Positions 33,398-41,958 of a DNA stretch of 64,000 bases are shown one piece after another. Source of the stretch: an uncultured Parasphingopyxis sp. (GTDB lineage: Bacteria > Pseudomonadota > Alphaproteobacteria > Sphingomonadales > Sphingomonadaceae); the NCBI GenBank assembly GCA_947259005.1, contig CAMYKP010000012.1:276384-340383 (forward strand), read 5' to 3'. The notes under the pieces were generated by a model. It saw only the letters and a list, made by a program, of their open reading frames with translations, did not search any database and was not told the origin of the DNA. Position numbers and translations under genes: made by a program. The stretch's first letter is position 1, and every line of letters starts with the position of its first letter.

Positions 33398-34636
33398 ATG
33401 GCGTTGCTGCACAGATTCGACGATCCCGATACCGAGAAACGCTATGTGACGAGCGAGCGGGCGGCGCGGATTCCGGCGAGCCGGGCGCTCATTCTCATAG
33501 GCCTTGCCACCTTCCTCTCCTACCTGACGCTCAACCCGATGTATTTCCCGCGCGAAGGCGTGATCGCCTATAATATCGCCGCCGGGTTGTTCATGGCTGT
33601 GCTCGGCGCCTTTTTCCTGCTGACCCGGACGCGCTTCTATCTCGAGAAAGTCTGGGTCGACCTCCTCCTCTTCACCGCACTCACCGTGGCCATGGCGCTG
33701 CTGATAGAGGCACTGGCCGCACAGGCGGAGATTACCGGCATTTCACGGTTCGGAATGGCGGTCATCAATATGGGCATATTGGTCGTTTTCGCCGGTATCG
33801 GCTTCGTCGCGACGACACGGCTCTATTTGCTCTGGGCCGCCACATTGCTTGTCCTCTATATCCTGTTCCTGCTGCAGGCCGACCGGAGCATCATCTCCAA
33901 AGTCTATACGCTGACCAATTTCACCACCTTCTTCGTGTTCGCGACCTTCGTGAACTGGGATATCGACCGCCGCGCCCGCAAAACCTTTGCGGCGAACGAG
34001 GCGCTCGCGGCTGAAAAGGCGAAGACGGAAGAGCTGCTCTACAATGTCCTGCCGCAGGAAGTCGCCGCGCGGCTGCGCGCGGGCGAAGCCGTCGCCGATG
34101 CCTTTTCTGACGTGTCGGTGATCTTCGTCGACATTGTCGGCTTTTCGGGGCTGGCGAAAAGGCTGTCGCCCGGCCATCTGGTGCAGACTCTCAACCGCTT
34201 CTTCCTGCTCGCAGATACCTGCGCGGAGCGCCACGGCATCGAGAAGGTGAAGACGATCGGCGACGCCTATCTCGCCGTCACGGGCGGCACGGCTTCGTCA
34301 GGCGGCGGCGCGCAGGCGGCGATCGCGTTCGGCTGCGAACTGATCGCCGAGACGCAGAAGCTGGCGGAAGAGGAAGGTGTCGACATCAAATTGCGTGTCG
34401 GCATTCATTCGGGGCCGGTGGTCGGCGGCGTCGTGGGATCGAGCCGTCTCGCCTATGATTATTGGGGCGACACGATGAACATCGCCAGCCGAATCGAAGG
34501 GGTCGCCGAACATAACGGCATCGCCGTGTCCGCCGCGACCTATTTTCAGGCCCGCCCGCATTTCGACTTCGAAGCCGGAGAGACGCTCACCCTTAAAGGC
34601 GTCGGCGACACCGAGATTTACCGGGTGAAGCTGTAA
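33398..34636 (+). CDS. Class III adenylate cyclase with six-helix membrane domain
   Basis: The 412-residue protein has about six membrane helices (residues ~30-185) and a short coiled linker with LLYNVLPQEVAARL, the conserved entry to cyclase domains. The catalytic domain has metal-binding Asp in VIFVDIVGFS, KVKTIGDAYLAVTG (second Asp plus substrate Lys) and YDYWGDTMNIASRIE (Asp for adenine; Asn and Arg for the transition state). All residues expected for an active ATP cyclase are present. It makes cAMP at the inner membrane; the signal is unknown. Confidence 0.9.
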   Translation: MALLHRFDDPDTEKRYVTSERAARIPASRALILIGLATFLSYLTLNPMYFPREGVIAYNIAAGLFMAVLGAFFLLTRTRFYLEKVWVDLLLFTALTVAMALLIEALAAQAEITGISRFGMAVINMGILVVFAGIGFVATTRLYLLWAATLLVLYILFLLQADRSIISKVYTLTNFTTFFVFATFVNWDIDRRARKTFAANEALAAEKAKTEELLYNVLPQEVAARLRAGEAVADAFSDVSVIFVDIVGFSGLAKRLSPGHLVQTLNRFFLLADTCAERHGIEKVKTIGDAYLAVTGGTASSGGGAQAAIAFGCELIAETQKLAEEEGVDIKLRVGIHSGPVVGGVVGSSRLAYDYWGDTMNIASRIEGVAEHNGIAVSAATYFQARPHFDFEAGETLTLKGVGDTEIYRVKL

Positions 34637-34638
34637 GT

Positions 34639-34661
34639 CCCCTCTCCCAAGGGGAGAAGGG
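34639..34661. terminator. Short hairpin between convergent cyclase and P450 genes
   Basis: CCCTCTCCC, AA, GGGGAGAAGGG forms an imperfect hairpin in the 31-base convergent gap. It resembles the hairpin at 39745-39766, a recurring intergenic motif. There is no long T-run, so terminator function is plausible but weak. Confidence 0.5.
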
Positions 34662-34667
34662 AAAGGT

Positions 34668-35933
34668 TTAGTATTCGCTGAGTTCGACCATCATCTTCTT
34701 ATAGCCATGGACGAAACAGGCCGCGACGCGGTCAGGCTCTTCGACGACATTCACGCGCAGGCGGCGGGCCGCCATTTCCTCCAGCAGGATGCGCAGCTGT
34801 AGTTCGGCCAGCCGCGCACCGACGCAGCGATGGATGCCATAGCCGAAAGCAAGATGCCGCCCGGCCTTGGGGCGATCGATGATGATGTCGTCCGGACGCT
34901 CGAACTTGGTCTCGTCCCGGTTGCCCGACAGATACCAGAGGATCATCTTGTCGCCTTCGCTGATCTCATGGCCGAAAAGATTGTGATCCTGGGTTGCCGT
35001 GCGCCGCATATGGGCGAGCGGCGTCTGCCAGCGGATCAGCTCCTGCACGGCATTGGGGATGAGATCGGGATTCTGTTCCAACTTGGCGCGCTCGTCCGGA
35101 AAGGCGTTGAGGCCATAGGCAAAGCCGGACATGGAATTGCGCGTCGTATCGTTGCCGCCGACGATCAGCAGGATCAGATTCCCCATATAGGTGAACTGGT
35201 CCATGCCGCTCATCGCTTCGGAATGGATCATGCGGGAAATGAGATCGGGGGCCTCATCCTTTTCCGCGCGTTCATTCCACAGATTCTGGAAATAGGCGCC
35301 CATCTCGAACAGATGCTCAACGCGCTGCTTGCTCATCTCGGGATCGTTGCCGAGCTCGACATCGCCGGCCCAGTCCGACCAGAAGGTCAGCTTGCGGCGA
35401 TCTTCCCAGGGGAAATCGAACAATGTGGCGAGCATCTGCGTCGTCAGTTCGATCGACACCAGGTCAACCCAGTCAAACGCCTCGCCGCGCGGCATCGCAT
35501 CGAGAATTTCGGCGGTGCGGGACCGGATCACCGTCGACAGCCGCGTCATTTCCGCCGGGGTAAAGGCCGGTGCGACAACACGGCGCTGATCGGTATGGTC
35601 GGGCCGGTCCATCGCGATGAACATCGGCAGGATCAGCTCTTCGCCGTTGGGCAGCAGATCATTATTGTCGAGGATCGTGATGCCATCCGCCGAGGAATAG
35701 ATATCGGGCAGCGCCTCGACATGCTGGATCGGCGTATAGGTGGTGACGTTCCAGTAATCGCCGTGATGGGAGCCGGTGACCTTGTTGATCGGGGCCGTCT
35801 CGCGCATTTCCTTGAAGATCGGCTGCCAGCGGTCTTCGGTGTAGATTTCCGGGACGCTGACATCCCAGGGATGCGGCGCCTCAACGACAACGGTTTCGAC
35901 TTTTTCTTCAGCCGGAGCTGCAGCGGTGGCCAT
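34668..35933 (-). CDS. Cytochrome P450, CYP153-like (downstream paralog)
   Basis: The 421-residue soluble P450 starts at ATG 35933, five bases after GGGAGAG. The I helix is LLIVGGNDTTRNSMSG, the ExxR helix lies in NAVQELIRWQTPLAHMRR, and the heme loop is HLAFGYGIHRCVGARLAE with the Cys ligand. These and AFDWVDLVSIELTTQMLATLFDFPWEDRR are characteristic of CYP153 terminal alkane hydroxylases. It needs a ferredoxin and a reductase, and neither is encoded nearby. It lies 82 bases after a second CYP153-like gene. Substrates are probably alkanes or similar aliphatic chains, by family inference. Confidence 0.88.
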   Translation of the reverse strand: MATAAAPAEEKVETVVVEAPHPWDVSVPEIYTEDRWQPIFKEMRETAPINKVTGSHHGDYWNVTTYTPIQHVEALPDIYSSADGITILDNNDLLPNGEELILPMFIAMDRPDHTDQRRVVAPAFTPAEMTRLSTVIRSRTAEILDAMPRGEAFDWVDLVSIELTTQMLATLFDFPWEDRRKLTFWSDWAGDVELGNDPEMSKQRVEHLFEMGAYFQNLWNERAEKDEAPDLISRMIHSEAMSGMDQFTYMGNLILLIVGGNDTTRNSMSGFAYGLNAFPDERAKLEQNPDLIPNAVQELIRWQTPLAHMRRTATQDHNLFGHEISEGDKMILWYLSGNRDETKFERPDDIIIDRPKAGRHLAFGYGIHRCVGARLAELQLRILLEEMAARRLRVNVVEEPDRVAACFVHGYKKMMVELSEY

Positions 35934-36015
35934 AATCACTCTCCCATTTGTCTTCCCGGCGGATTTTTCCGTCTCGGTATCGGTGAAGCCAGATTCAGCT
36001 CCGGCCCGTATCGCC

Positions 36016-37356
36016 TCAATATTTTGAGAGCGTTACCGGCATTGTCTTGTAGCCATGCACGAAGTTCGAGTTCACCCGCTCGATATCTCCGGTGATGGTC
36101 GGGCGCAGGCGCCGTGCGGCCATTTCCTCGAACAGCACCTGCAGCTGGAGCTCGGCAAGGCGGGCGCCGACGCAGCGATGGATGCCATAGCCGAAGGAAA
36201 TCTGCCGCCGCGCATTTTCACGGTCGACGATCCAGTCATTGGGATTTTCGAACACGCTCTCGTCGCGATTGGCCGAGATGTACCACAGGATCATCCGGTC
36301 GCCCTTCTTGATCTGCTTGCCGGCCAGTTCGGTGTCTTCCATGGCCGTGCGCCGCATATGGGCGAGCGGCGTCTGCATGCGGATGGTCTCGGAAACCGCA
36401 TTCTTGATCAGGTCCGGATTCTCTTCAAGCTTACGGGCCTGTTCGGGAAACTGGTTCATGAAATAGACGGCGCCCGACATCGAGTTGCGCGTCGTATCGT
36501 TGCCCCCGACGATCAGCAGCGTGATATTGCCGAGGAAATTACGCTCGTCCATATCGCCCAGCGCGTCGCTATGCGCCATCATCGAGAGGAGATCGGGGCC
36601 GGGATCGCTTTCCTTGCGCTGTTTCCACAGGGCCTGGAAATAGGCTGCCGCTTCCCACATCGCTTCGGCGCGCTTGGGGCCAAGCTCGGGGTCCATCGCG
36701 GCCACCACATCGCCCATCCAGTCCGACCAGTAAGTCAGCTTGCGCCGGTCTTCCCAGGGGAAGCCGAACAGGATGGCGAGCATGCCTGTCGTCAGTTCGA
36801 TCGACACCTTGTCGACCCAGTCGAATTCCTCACCGATCGGCAGGCTGTCCAGCAGTTCGCACGTCCGGGCGCGGACATTCTCGTCGAGACGGCTCATCTC
36901 GCTCGGCGTGAAAGCCGGGGATACGGTGCGGCGCTGCGCCGTGTGTTCGGGGCGGTCCATGCCGATGAACATCGGCAGCGCCATGGTTTCGTCATCCGAT
37001 GAATCGAGAATGGTGAACCCGCCATTGCGCCATGAGGAGCTGTAGATTTCCGGCAGCGATTCGACTTCTATCAGCGGCTTGTAGGTCGTTACCGACCAGA
37101 AGGCGCCATAGATGCTGTCCTTGCAGTAATGGATCGGATCCTCGCGGCGCAACTTTTCGAAAACCGGCTGCCAGCGATCGAGCGCATAAAGTTCGGGGCG
37201 GCTGACATCGATATCCTCAAGCGGCGTATCGACCGTCGCCAGCGGTTTTTCGAGGGTCGAGCGATCAATGCCGTCGCGAAATTCGCGCGCCCATTCTTCC
37301 CGATAAAGCTGCTCCGGGGTCTTTTCCGGAACCGTATGTGCTGGATGCGTCGCCAT
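36016..37356 (-). CDS. Cytochrome P450, CYP153-like (upstream paralog)
   Basis: The 446-residue protein starts at ATG 37356 behind GGAGACA; the frame from 37404 adds 16 residues without a ribosome site. Motifs parallel the downstream copy: ITLLIVGGNDTTRNSMSGAV, SETIRMQTPLAHMRRTAMED and ISFGYGIHRCVGARLAELQ. HYCKDSIYGAFWSVTTYKPL is closer to the classical CYP153A consensus than the paralog's sequence. It is predicted to hydroxylate the terminal carbon of medium-chain alkanes or fatty chains. A TTGACA-type dyad lies 110 bases upstream. Confidence 0.9.
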   Translation of the reverse strand: MATHPAHTVPEKTPEQLYREEWAREFRDGIDRSTLEKPLATVDTPLEDIDVSRPELYALDRWQPVFEKLRREDPIHYCKDSIYGAFWSVTTYKPLIEVESLPEIYSSSWRNGGFTILDSSDDETMALPMFIGMDRPEHTAQRRTVSPAFTPSEMSRLDENVRARTCELLDSLPIGEEFDWVDKVSIELTTGMLAILFGFPWEDRRKLTYWSDWMGDVVAAMDPELGPKRAEAMWEAAAYFQALWKQRKESDPGPDLLSMMAHSDALGDMDERNFLGNITLLIVGGNDTTRNSMSGAVYFMNQFPEQARKLEENPDLIKNAVSETIRMQTPLAHMRRTAMEDTELAGKQIKKGDRMILWYISANRDESVFENPNDWIVDRENARRQISFGYGIHRCVGARLAELQLQVLFEEMAARRLRPTITGDIERVNSNFVHGYKTMPVTLSKY

Positions 37357-37466
37357 ATTTGTCTCCTCAGTGGCGCGCGCTACAGAATATCCTCTGTGCC
37401 ACACCTCGATCTCACCCCTATTTCTATAGGGTTTAATTTATCGGTAGCAAATCGAGACTGACACAA

Positions 37467-37482
37467 TTGACACAAATGTCAA
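37467..37482 (-). promoter_or_regulatory. 16-bp dyad upstream of the CYP153 pair
   Basis: TTGACACAAATGTCAA is a perfect 6-base inverted repeat around CAAA, with a further TGACACAA directly beside it. It lies 110 bases upstream of the CYP153 start at 37356 and 28 bases from the stop of the ABC permease gene. Operator function is inferred from symmetry and place. Confidence 0.5.
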
Positions 37483-37510
37483 TAGTTGAAATCCCGTATT
37501 GGCCGACCGA

Positions 37511-38749
37511 TCAGGCCGGTTTGCCTCTCAGCCTTGCGCCGATCCGCCCGAACAGCGAAGGCCCGGACTTCAGTACGCCCTTGCGGAACCAGCGCGCGCC
37601 AAGGGCAATGGTAATCGAAACCCAGAGCAGCTGCCAGCCAATCGCGGCGGCATGCGGCCAGAGGCTGGGATTGGATGCGCCCTTAGCAACCATGGCGAAC
37701 GGCGAACTGAACGGGAAAAGCTCGGCAAACAGGGCAAGCGTACTGCCCGGCTGCGCGGCCGCCGCCGAAGCCAGGCCGAACATTGCCATCTGGAAAAAGG
37801 TGATCGGCAGCGACAGCATCTGGATTTCGCGCATCGAATTGGCCTGCCCGCCAACTGCAAGGAATACCGAACCCAGCAGCAGATAGCCCATCGCGAAATA
37901 GATGACCGCCAGCGCAAGGAAGGGGCCGAACCCGATTGCGGGATCGAGCATGGTCAGCGCCGCGCCGCTATTCGGCAGCGCGGTTATCGCGAGGATCGCC
38001 AGCGTACCCCAAAAGGCGACGAAGAGCAGCGCCACCCCGAACAGGCCGATCAGCTTGCCGAGAAACACCGCTTCCAGCGGCACGGCGGCGGCAAGGATTT
38101 CGATGACCTTGTTGCCCTTTTCCTCGGCCAGTACGCTTACCGTCTGCCCGGCCAGCAACAGGGTCAGCAGAAACAGTATGAACAGCGCGGTGAAGCCCAG
38201 GGACTGCTGCCCGCCAATTGTCGCGCTTGTACGCGCAAATGTTTCCCGCTCAATCTCGAAGACCAGTTCGCCCGGCCCCGTGCCCGCGCGGCGGTCGCGC
38301 ATCGCCGTATCGGCGAGCAGCGCCAGATAGTCGGCACCGCGCCCGCCCCCGGCCCCATAGATGATGTGCGGCCTGTCGGGGAAACCGAAAAGCACGGCGG
38401 AAACATCGATGTTGCTCTCTGTGAAGAGAGCGCGGGCCTGTTGTTCGAGATCGTCGCCCTGCGGTTCGCGGCGTTCCAGCGCGGCGGGCGCTATGGCGGG
38501 CGGAAAAGTCACCCGGATGCGCGTATCGGCCGCCTCGATATACGCCCCGTAATCTGCATCCGCGATGACAAGGAGCCGCTGGGCATCGTCCCCGCTATCG
38601 GCAATCATCCGCGCGCCCGTGCCGCCGACCATGGCAAAGATCAACATGAACAGCGGGGCAAGCAGGAACATCAGGAATGCAGGCGTCGCGACGGTCGCGA
38701 TGAAATCTCGGCGCGCGATCACGGCGGCCTGGCGCAGATGGTTGCTCAT
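37511..38749 (-). CDS. ABC-2 type transporter permease (NatB-like)
   Basis: The 412-residue inner-membrane protein has a first helix near residues 22-45 (TPAFLMFLLAPLFMLIFAMVG), a large periplasmic loop to ~200 and five or six helices in the C-terminal half. TVSVLAEEKGNKVIEILAAAVPLEAVFLGKL is the ABC-2 membrane family hallmark. It pairs with the ATPase encoded upstream with a 4-base overlap (ATGA). Similar pairs export sodium, drugs or lipids; the substrate is unknown. Confidence 0.87.
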   Translation of the reverse strand: MSNHLRQAAVIARRDFIATVATPAFLMFLLAPLFMLIFAMVGGTGARMIADSGDDAQRLLVIADADYGAYIEAADTRIRVTFPPAIAPAALERREPQGDDLEQQARALFTESNIDVSAVLFGFPDRPHIIYGAGGGRGADYLALLADTAMRDRRAGTGPGELVFEIERETFARTSATIGGQQSLGFTALFILFLLTLLLAGQTVSVLAEEKGNKVIEILAAAVPLEAVFLGKLIGLFGVALLFVAFWGTLAILAITALPNSGAALTMLDPAIGFGPFLALAVIYFAMGYLLLGSVFLAVGGQANSMREIQMLSLPITFFQMAMFGLASAAAAQPGSTLALFAELFPFSSPFAMVAKGASNPSLWPHAAAIGWQLLWVSITIALGARWFRKGVLKSGPSLFGRIGARLRGKPA

Positions 38750-39684
38750 GCCGCCTCCTCCGTTTCGCTTTCCATCCGCTCGACGGTTTCCTCGCCGACC
38801 AGCTTGACGAACACGTCGTGCAGGCTGGGCCGTTCGAGCGAGAGACCGGCGATACCGTGCCCGCTTTCGAGCAGCATCGCGAGCAGCGCCTCCATGCCGC
38901 TTTCCGGCACATCGAAAACATAACCGCCATTTTCGCGCACGGCATCGGCAGGCAGCAGCGCGGCGAGCGCCTCGCCCTTGTCGCGCGGCGTATAATGGGC
39001 CTGCATGGGTAGCGTGGCCCGCGCCTCATCGACGCTGCCTTCATAGCGCAGCCTGCCGCCCGCGATGATCGCCAGCCGATCGCACAGGCGCTCGGCATGG
39101 CCCATGACATGGGTGGAGAAGAGGATCGTCGCGCCGCGATCGCGCTCGGCAAGGATCAGCGCTTCGAGCCGCTCCTGATTGACCGGGTCCAAACCGGAGA
39201 AGGGCTCGTCGAGAACGATCAGTTCGGGTTTGTGAACGATCGAACCGAGCAGCTGCACGAACTGCGCCATGCCTTTCGACAGTTTCTTGATCTTGTCATT
39301 GGTCGCGTGACCAAGCCCGGCCTCCGCAAGCAGGGTTTCGGCCCGCGTCCGACCTTCGGCCCAGGGCAGGCCGCGCAACGCGCCCATGAAGGCAATGGCT
39401 TCCCTTGCCTTCATGCCGGGATAGAGACCGCGCTCCTCGGGCAGATAGCCAATCCGGTTGCTGACGCTGCGCGGCTGCGTTGTGCCGAGCAGCTGACGAG
39501 TGCCGCTATCGGGATCGATGATCCCGAGCAGCATCCGCAGGGTCGTTGTCTTGCCCGCGCCATTTGGCCCGAGAATCCCGTAAATACTGCCTTGCGGCAC
39601 CGAGATATCGACACCGTCCACGGCGCGCTTGGCACCGAAATTCTTGACAAGGGCTGTGGCGGACAATGCAGGTTCGACAGTCAT
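38746..39684 (-). CDS. ABC transporter ATP-binding protein (NatA-like)
   Basis: The 312-residue ATPase has Walker A GPNGAGKTTT and an ABC signature written LSKGMAQ instead of LSGGQ. Walker B is ELIVLDEPFSGLDP, and the switch His is in FSTHVMGHAERLCDR. An extra C-terminal domain of about 80 residues follows, as in NatA-like exporters. It energises the permease encoded next to it. The signature variation is common in this subfamily and does not by itself argue against activity. Confidence 0.9.
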   Translation of the reverse strand: MTVEPALSATALVKNFGAKRAVDGVDISVPQGSIYGILGPNGAGKTTTLRMLLGIIDPDSGTRQLLGTTQPRSVSNRIGYLPEERGLYPGMKAREAIAFMGALRGLPWAEGRTRAETLLAEAGLGHATNDKIKKLSKGMAQFVQLLGSIVHKPELIVLDEPFSGLDPVNQERLEALILAERDRGATILFSTHVMGHAERLCDRLAIIAGGRLRYEGSVDEARATLPMQAHYTPRDKGEALAALLPADAVRENGGYVFDVPESGMEALLAMLLESGHGIAGLSLERPSLHDVFVKLVGEETVERMESETEEAA

Positions 39685-39744
39685 ATCCGGGCCTTAACCG
39701 CCCGATGGTTAAGAGGCCACCAACAAAACCAATCCCGCTTGCCT

Positions 39745-39914
39745 CCCCTCTCCCAAGGGGAGAGGGTTGCGCAGACTTGGTCTTGCGGGACGCAAGGCCT
39801 AGTCGAAGCTGGGTGAGGGGATCGAATCTTTCGGTAGAGTCGCAACCCCTCATCCAATTCCAGCTAATCTCCTTCGTCGATAAGCCTCCATATCCTTCTC
39901 CCCATGGGAGAAGG
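39745..39914. repeat. Cluster of intergenic inverted repeats
   Basis: Three dyads lie in this gap. CCCTCTCCC with GGGAGAGGG is at 39746-39766, GAGGGG with CCCCTC at 39815-39851, and CCTTCTCCC with GGGAGAAGG at 39894-39914. The layout, with strong short hairpins at both ends and a weaker one inside, looks like a dispersed non-coding element. No gene is seen in the 280-base gap. Confidence 0.65.
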
Positions 39915-39964
39915 GGTAAGACACGGTATTTCCGCCGGCATCGGAATGACGGTAAGGAAGCGAT

Positions 39965-41029
39965 ATGGACAATCGCCCTACCCTCTCCACCCGCCTGAAG
40001 GCGCAGGCGCTGGCCGAAGGCTTTGCCGCGTGCGGCGTTGCGCTTGCCGATGCCGCGCCCGAAACCGCCGCGCGGCTGCGGCAATGGCTGGCGGAGGGCG
40101 CGCATGGCGACATGCTCTGGATGGAAAGCCGTGCCCATCACCGCGAACGCCCCAAGGCGCTCTGGCCGGAGGTAAATTCGCTCATCATGCTCGGCATGAG
40201 CTATGCGCCGAAAGACGATCCGATGCGGCTGGAGGGCGAAACGGACATTGGCCGCATCTCCGTCTATGCGCAGGGCAAGGACTATCACGACATCGTCAAA
40301 AAGGCGCTGAAGCGCCTCGCCCGCTGGCTTATTGCGGAAGCGGCGAAGGACGGCGCGGAAGCGGACGTCAAAGTGTTTGTCGATACGGCTCCCGTGATGG
40401 AGAAGCCGCTGTCGGAGGCCGCCGGAATTGGCTGGCAGGGCAAGCACACCAACCTGCTGAGCCGCGAAAACGGCAACTGGCTGTTCCTCGGCGCGATCTA
40501 CACGACGCTCGATCTTGACGCGGATAGGCCCGCGACCGACCGCTGCGGCTCCTGCACCGCCTGCCAGAGCGCCTGCCCGACCGACGCCTTCCCCGCGCCC
40601 TACCGTTTGGACGCGCGGCGCTGCATCTCCTATCTCACCATCGAACATGCCGGCCCGATCCCGCACGAATTCCGCGAGGCAATGGGCAACCGCATCTATG
40701 GCTGCGACGATTGCCTTGCCGTCTGCCCGTGGAACAAGTTCGCGGACCAGGCCCGCGCCAACAAGGCGTTTGCACCCCGCGCGGAACTCGCCGCGCCGGC
40801 CCTCGCCGATCTGCTGGCCCTCGACGATGAGGGATTTCGCGCCGTCTTCTCCGGCTCGCCCATCAAGCGGATCGGGCGGCACCGGATGGTGAGAAATTGC
40901 CTGATCGCGGCGGGCAATAGCGGGGATGGAGCGTTGGTGGAGCCTGTGCGGGCGTTGCTCGATGATCCGGATGCGGTTGTGCGGGAAGCTGCCGAATGGG
41001 CAATGGAGCGGCTGGAGGTCTGTCGATGA
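39965..41029 (+). CDS. queG: Epoxyqueuosine reductase QueG
   Basis: The 354-residue enzyme performs the last step of queuosine synthesis, reducing epoxyqueuosine in tRNA with cobalamin. It has two 4Fe-4S clusters: [12 protein letters not shown] and [11 protein letters not shown]. Other QueG features are [44 protein letters not shown] and [15 protein letters not shown]. The C-terminal HEAT-like segment (about residues 276-347) is repeated almost exactly downstream at 41446-41658. The stop overlaps a small unrelated ORF by 4 bases. A queuosine-precursor transporter lies at 57 kb. Confidence 0.95.
   Translation: MDNRPTLSTRLKAQALAEGFAACGVALADAAPETAARLRQWLAEGAHGDMLWMESRAHHRERPKALWPEVNSLIMLGMSYAPKDDPMRLEGETDIGRISVYAQGKDYHDIVKKALKRLARWLIAEAAKDGAEADVKVFVDTAPVMEKPLSEAAGIGWQGKHTNLLSRENGNWLFLGAIYTTLDLDADRPATDRCGSCTACQSACPTDAFPAPYRLDARRCISYLTIEHAGPIPHEFREAMGNRIYGCDDCLAVCPWNKFADQARANKAFAPRAELAAPALADLLALDDEGFRAVFSGSPIKRIGRHRMVRNCLIAAGNSGDGALVEPVRALLDDPDAVVREAAEWAMERLEVCR
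40789..41001. repeat. 213-bp direct repeat, copy 1 (3' part of queG)
   Basis: Aligns without gaps with 41446-41658 at a fixed offset of 657 bases. I count about ten differences over 213 bases, roughly 95% identity. It encodes the QueG C-terminal residues from about [19 protein letters not shown] to EAAEWA. Confidence 0.92.
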
Positions 41030-41445
41030 AAGACTATACCGAAGAAGCCGAGGAACTATTCCGCCGGTTCGCTGATAGACACGGCTTTCACTACGAAATC
41101 GAGCGCGACGTTCCAATGGAAGTCTGCTGGATATTTCCTGCACAAGACGGGCTGTCCCTTCCAATCACGCTTGGACTCCAAAATTCAGACGAACTCAATT
41201 TCGGCGTTTCCGATTTTTGGTCCTATTTCTTTCCCGTTACGGATGTTGCCGACCAGTTCGAAAGCATCATAAATGCTTGGGTTTCTGGCGATGCCAGAGT
41301 AGCTGTAACAGGTATTCGAAGCCGGCTCCTGCAAATCAGGGAAGGTGACAAATGGAAATCCGTCTATGGCGCTAACGGCTGTCTTTTCCCATTCAGACTG
41401 CGGCCATTTCGATTTATAACGAACTCGTTGTCGTCAGCCGATTAA
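41026..41445 (+). CDS. Small hypothetical protein inserted between queG 3'-end copies
   Basis: The 139-residue product starts at the ATG overlapping the queG stop (ATGA, 41026-41029). It begins [20 protein letters not shown] and contains [12 protein letters not shown] and [20 protein letters not shown]. It has no signal peptide or membrane helix. I do not recognise a family; the general look, a compact acidic alpha/beta protein of ~140 residues, resembles immunity-type or SMI1-like proteins only loosely. Base composition is poorer in GC than queG. Its place between two copies of the queG 3' end indicates arrival together with one copy. Confidence 0.65.
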   Translation: MKDYTEEAEELFRRFADRHGFHYEIERDVPMEVCWIFPAQDGLSLPITLGLQNSDELNFGVSDFWSYFFPVTDVADQFESIINAWVSGDARVAVTGIRSRLLQIREGDKWKSVYGANGCLFPFRLRPFRFITNSLSSAD

Positions 41446-41677
41446 CGCCGTGCCCGCCCTCGCCGATCTGCTGGCCCTCGACGATGCAGGATTTCGCGCT
41501 GTCTTCTCAGGCTCGCCCATCAAGCGGATCGGGCGGGACCGGATGGTGAGAAATTGCCTGATCGCGGCGGGCAATAGCGGGGATGGAGCGTTGGTGGAGC
41601 CTGTGCGGGCGTTGCTCGACGATCCGGATTCGGTTGTGCGGGAAGCCGCCGAATGGGCGATTGCCAAGTTAACTTGA
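41446..41677 (+). pseudogene. Duplicated 3' end of queG (direct repeat copy 2)
   Basis: Bases 41446-41658 are about 95% identical to 40789-41001, and the frame then ends in IAKLT and a stop at 41675-41677. The frame is open from a GTG at 41450, but no ribosome site precedes it. Only the C-terminal ~75 residues of QueG are encoded, without any catalytic part. It probably represents the original queG terminus, displaced by insertion of a unit carrying another queG end plus the 139-residue ORF. Confidence 0.85.
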
Positions 41678-41679
41678 GG

Positions 41680-41958
41680 CTATTGCTCCGTCAGGTCAGC
41701 TCCACACCGATGGCAATGAGGCGTGGGGATTGACCGAGAAATTCTGCTTGGGAACGGGATGATGGGTTCCCCACACTCGGAGCAGGAAAAGGTCGAACGG
41801 TACAATCGAAACATAGCGATATACCAGCCGATCATCAGCGCCATAAGCACCCAAAAAGCTATCGCGATATCGAGTAAAATTCCGATAGGTATTAACAGGA
41901 GAACCGTCACGCCCGGCCCCCAAAGATAGAACCAAAGTGCTTTCCTGTATTTGTTCAC
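41680..41958 (-). CDS. Small membrane protein with zinc-ribbon tail
   Basis: The 92-residue protein has two adjacent membrane helices (ALWFYLWGPGVTVLLLIPIG and LLDIAIAFWVLMALMIGWYI). A cytoplasmic tail follows with two Cys pairs (CSECGEP and CHRCGAD) forming a probable zinc ribbon. The function is unknown. It starts with GTG, overlapping the stop of the upstream lipoprotein gene (GTGA). It converges on the duplicated queG end with a 2-base gap. Base composition is poorer in GC than the flanking genes. Confidence 0.7.
   Translation of the reverse strand: MNKYRKALWFYLWGPGVTVLLLIPIGILLDIAIAFWVLMALMIGWYIAMFRLYRSTFSCSECGEPIIPFPSRISRSIPTPHCHRCGADLTEQ

Noticed and set aside
34830-36095. 421-residue plus-strand open frame
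   Set aside because: Antisense to the CYP153 gene that has all P450 motifs.
37499-38923. 474-residue plus-strand open frame
   Set aside because: Antisense to the ABC permease; the product is Arg/Gln-rich and unlike a real protein.
39506-41164. 552-residue minus-strand open frame
   Set aside because: It covers queG antisense and runs through the repeat cluster and the ATPase gene start; no motif supports it.
41450-41677. Duplicated queG end as an independent gene
   Set aside because: It encodes only a C-terminal helical segment, has no ribosome site and is explained by duplication.
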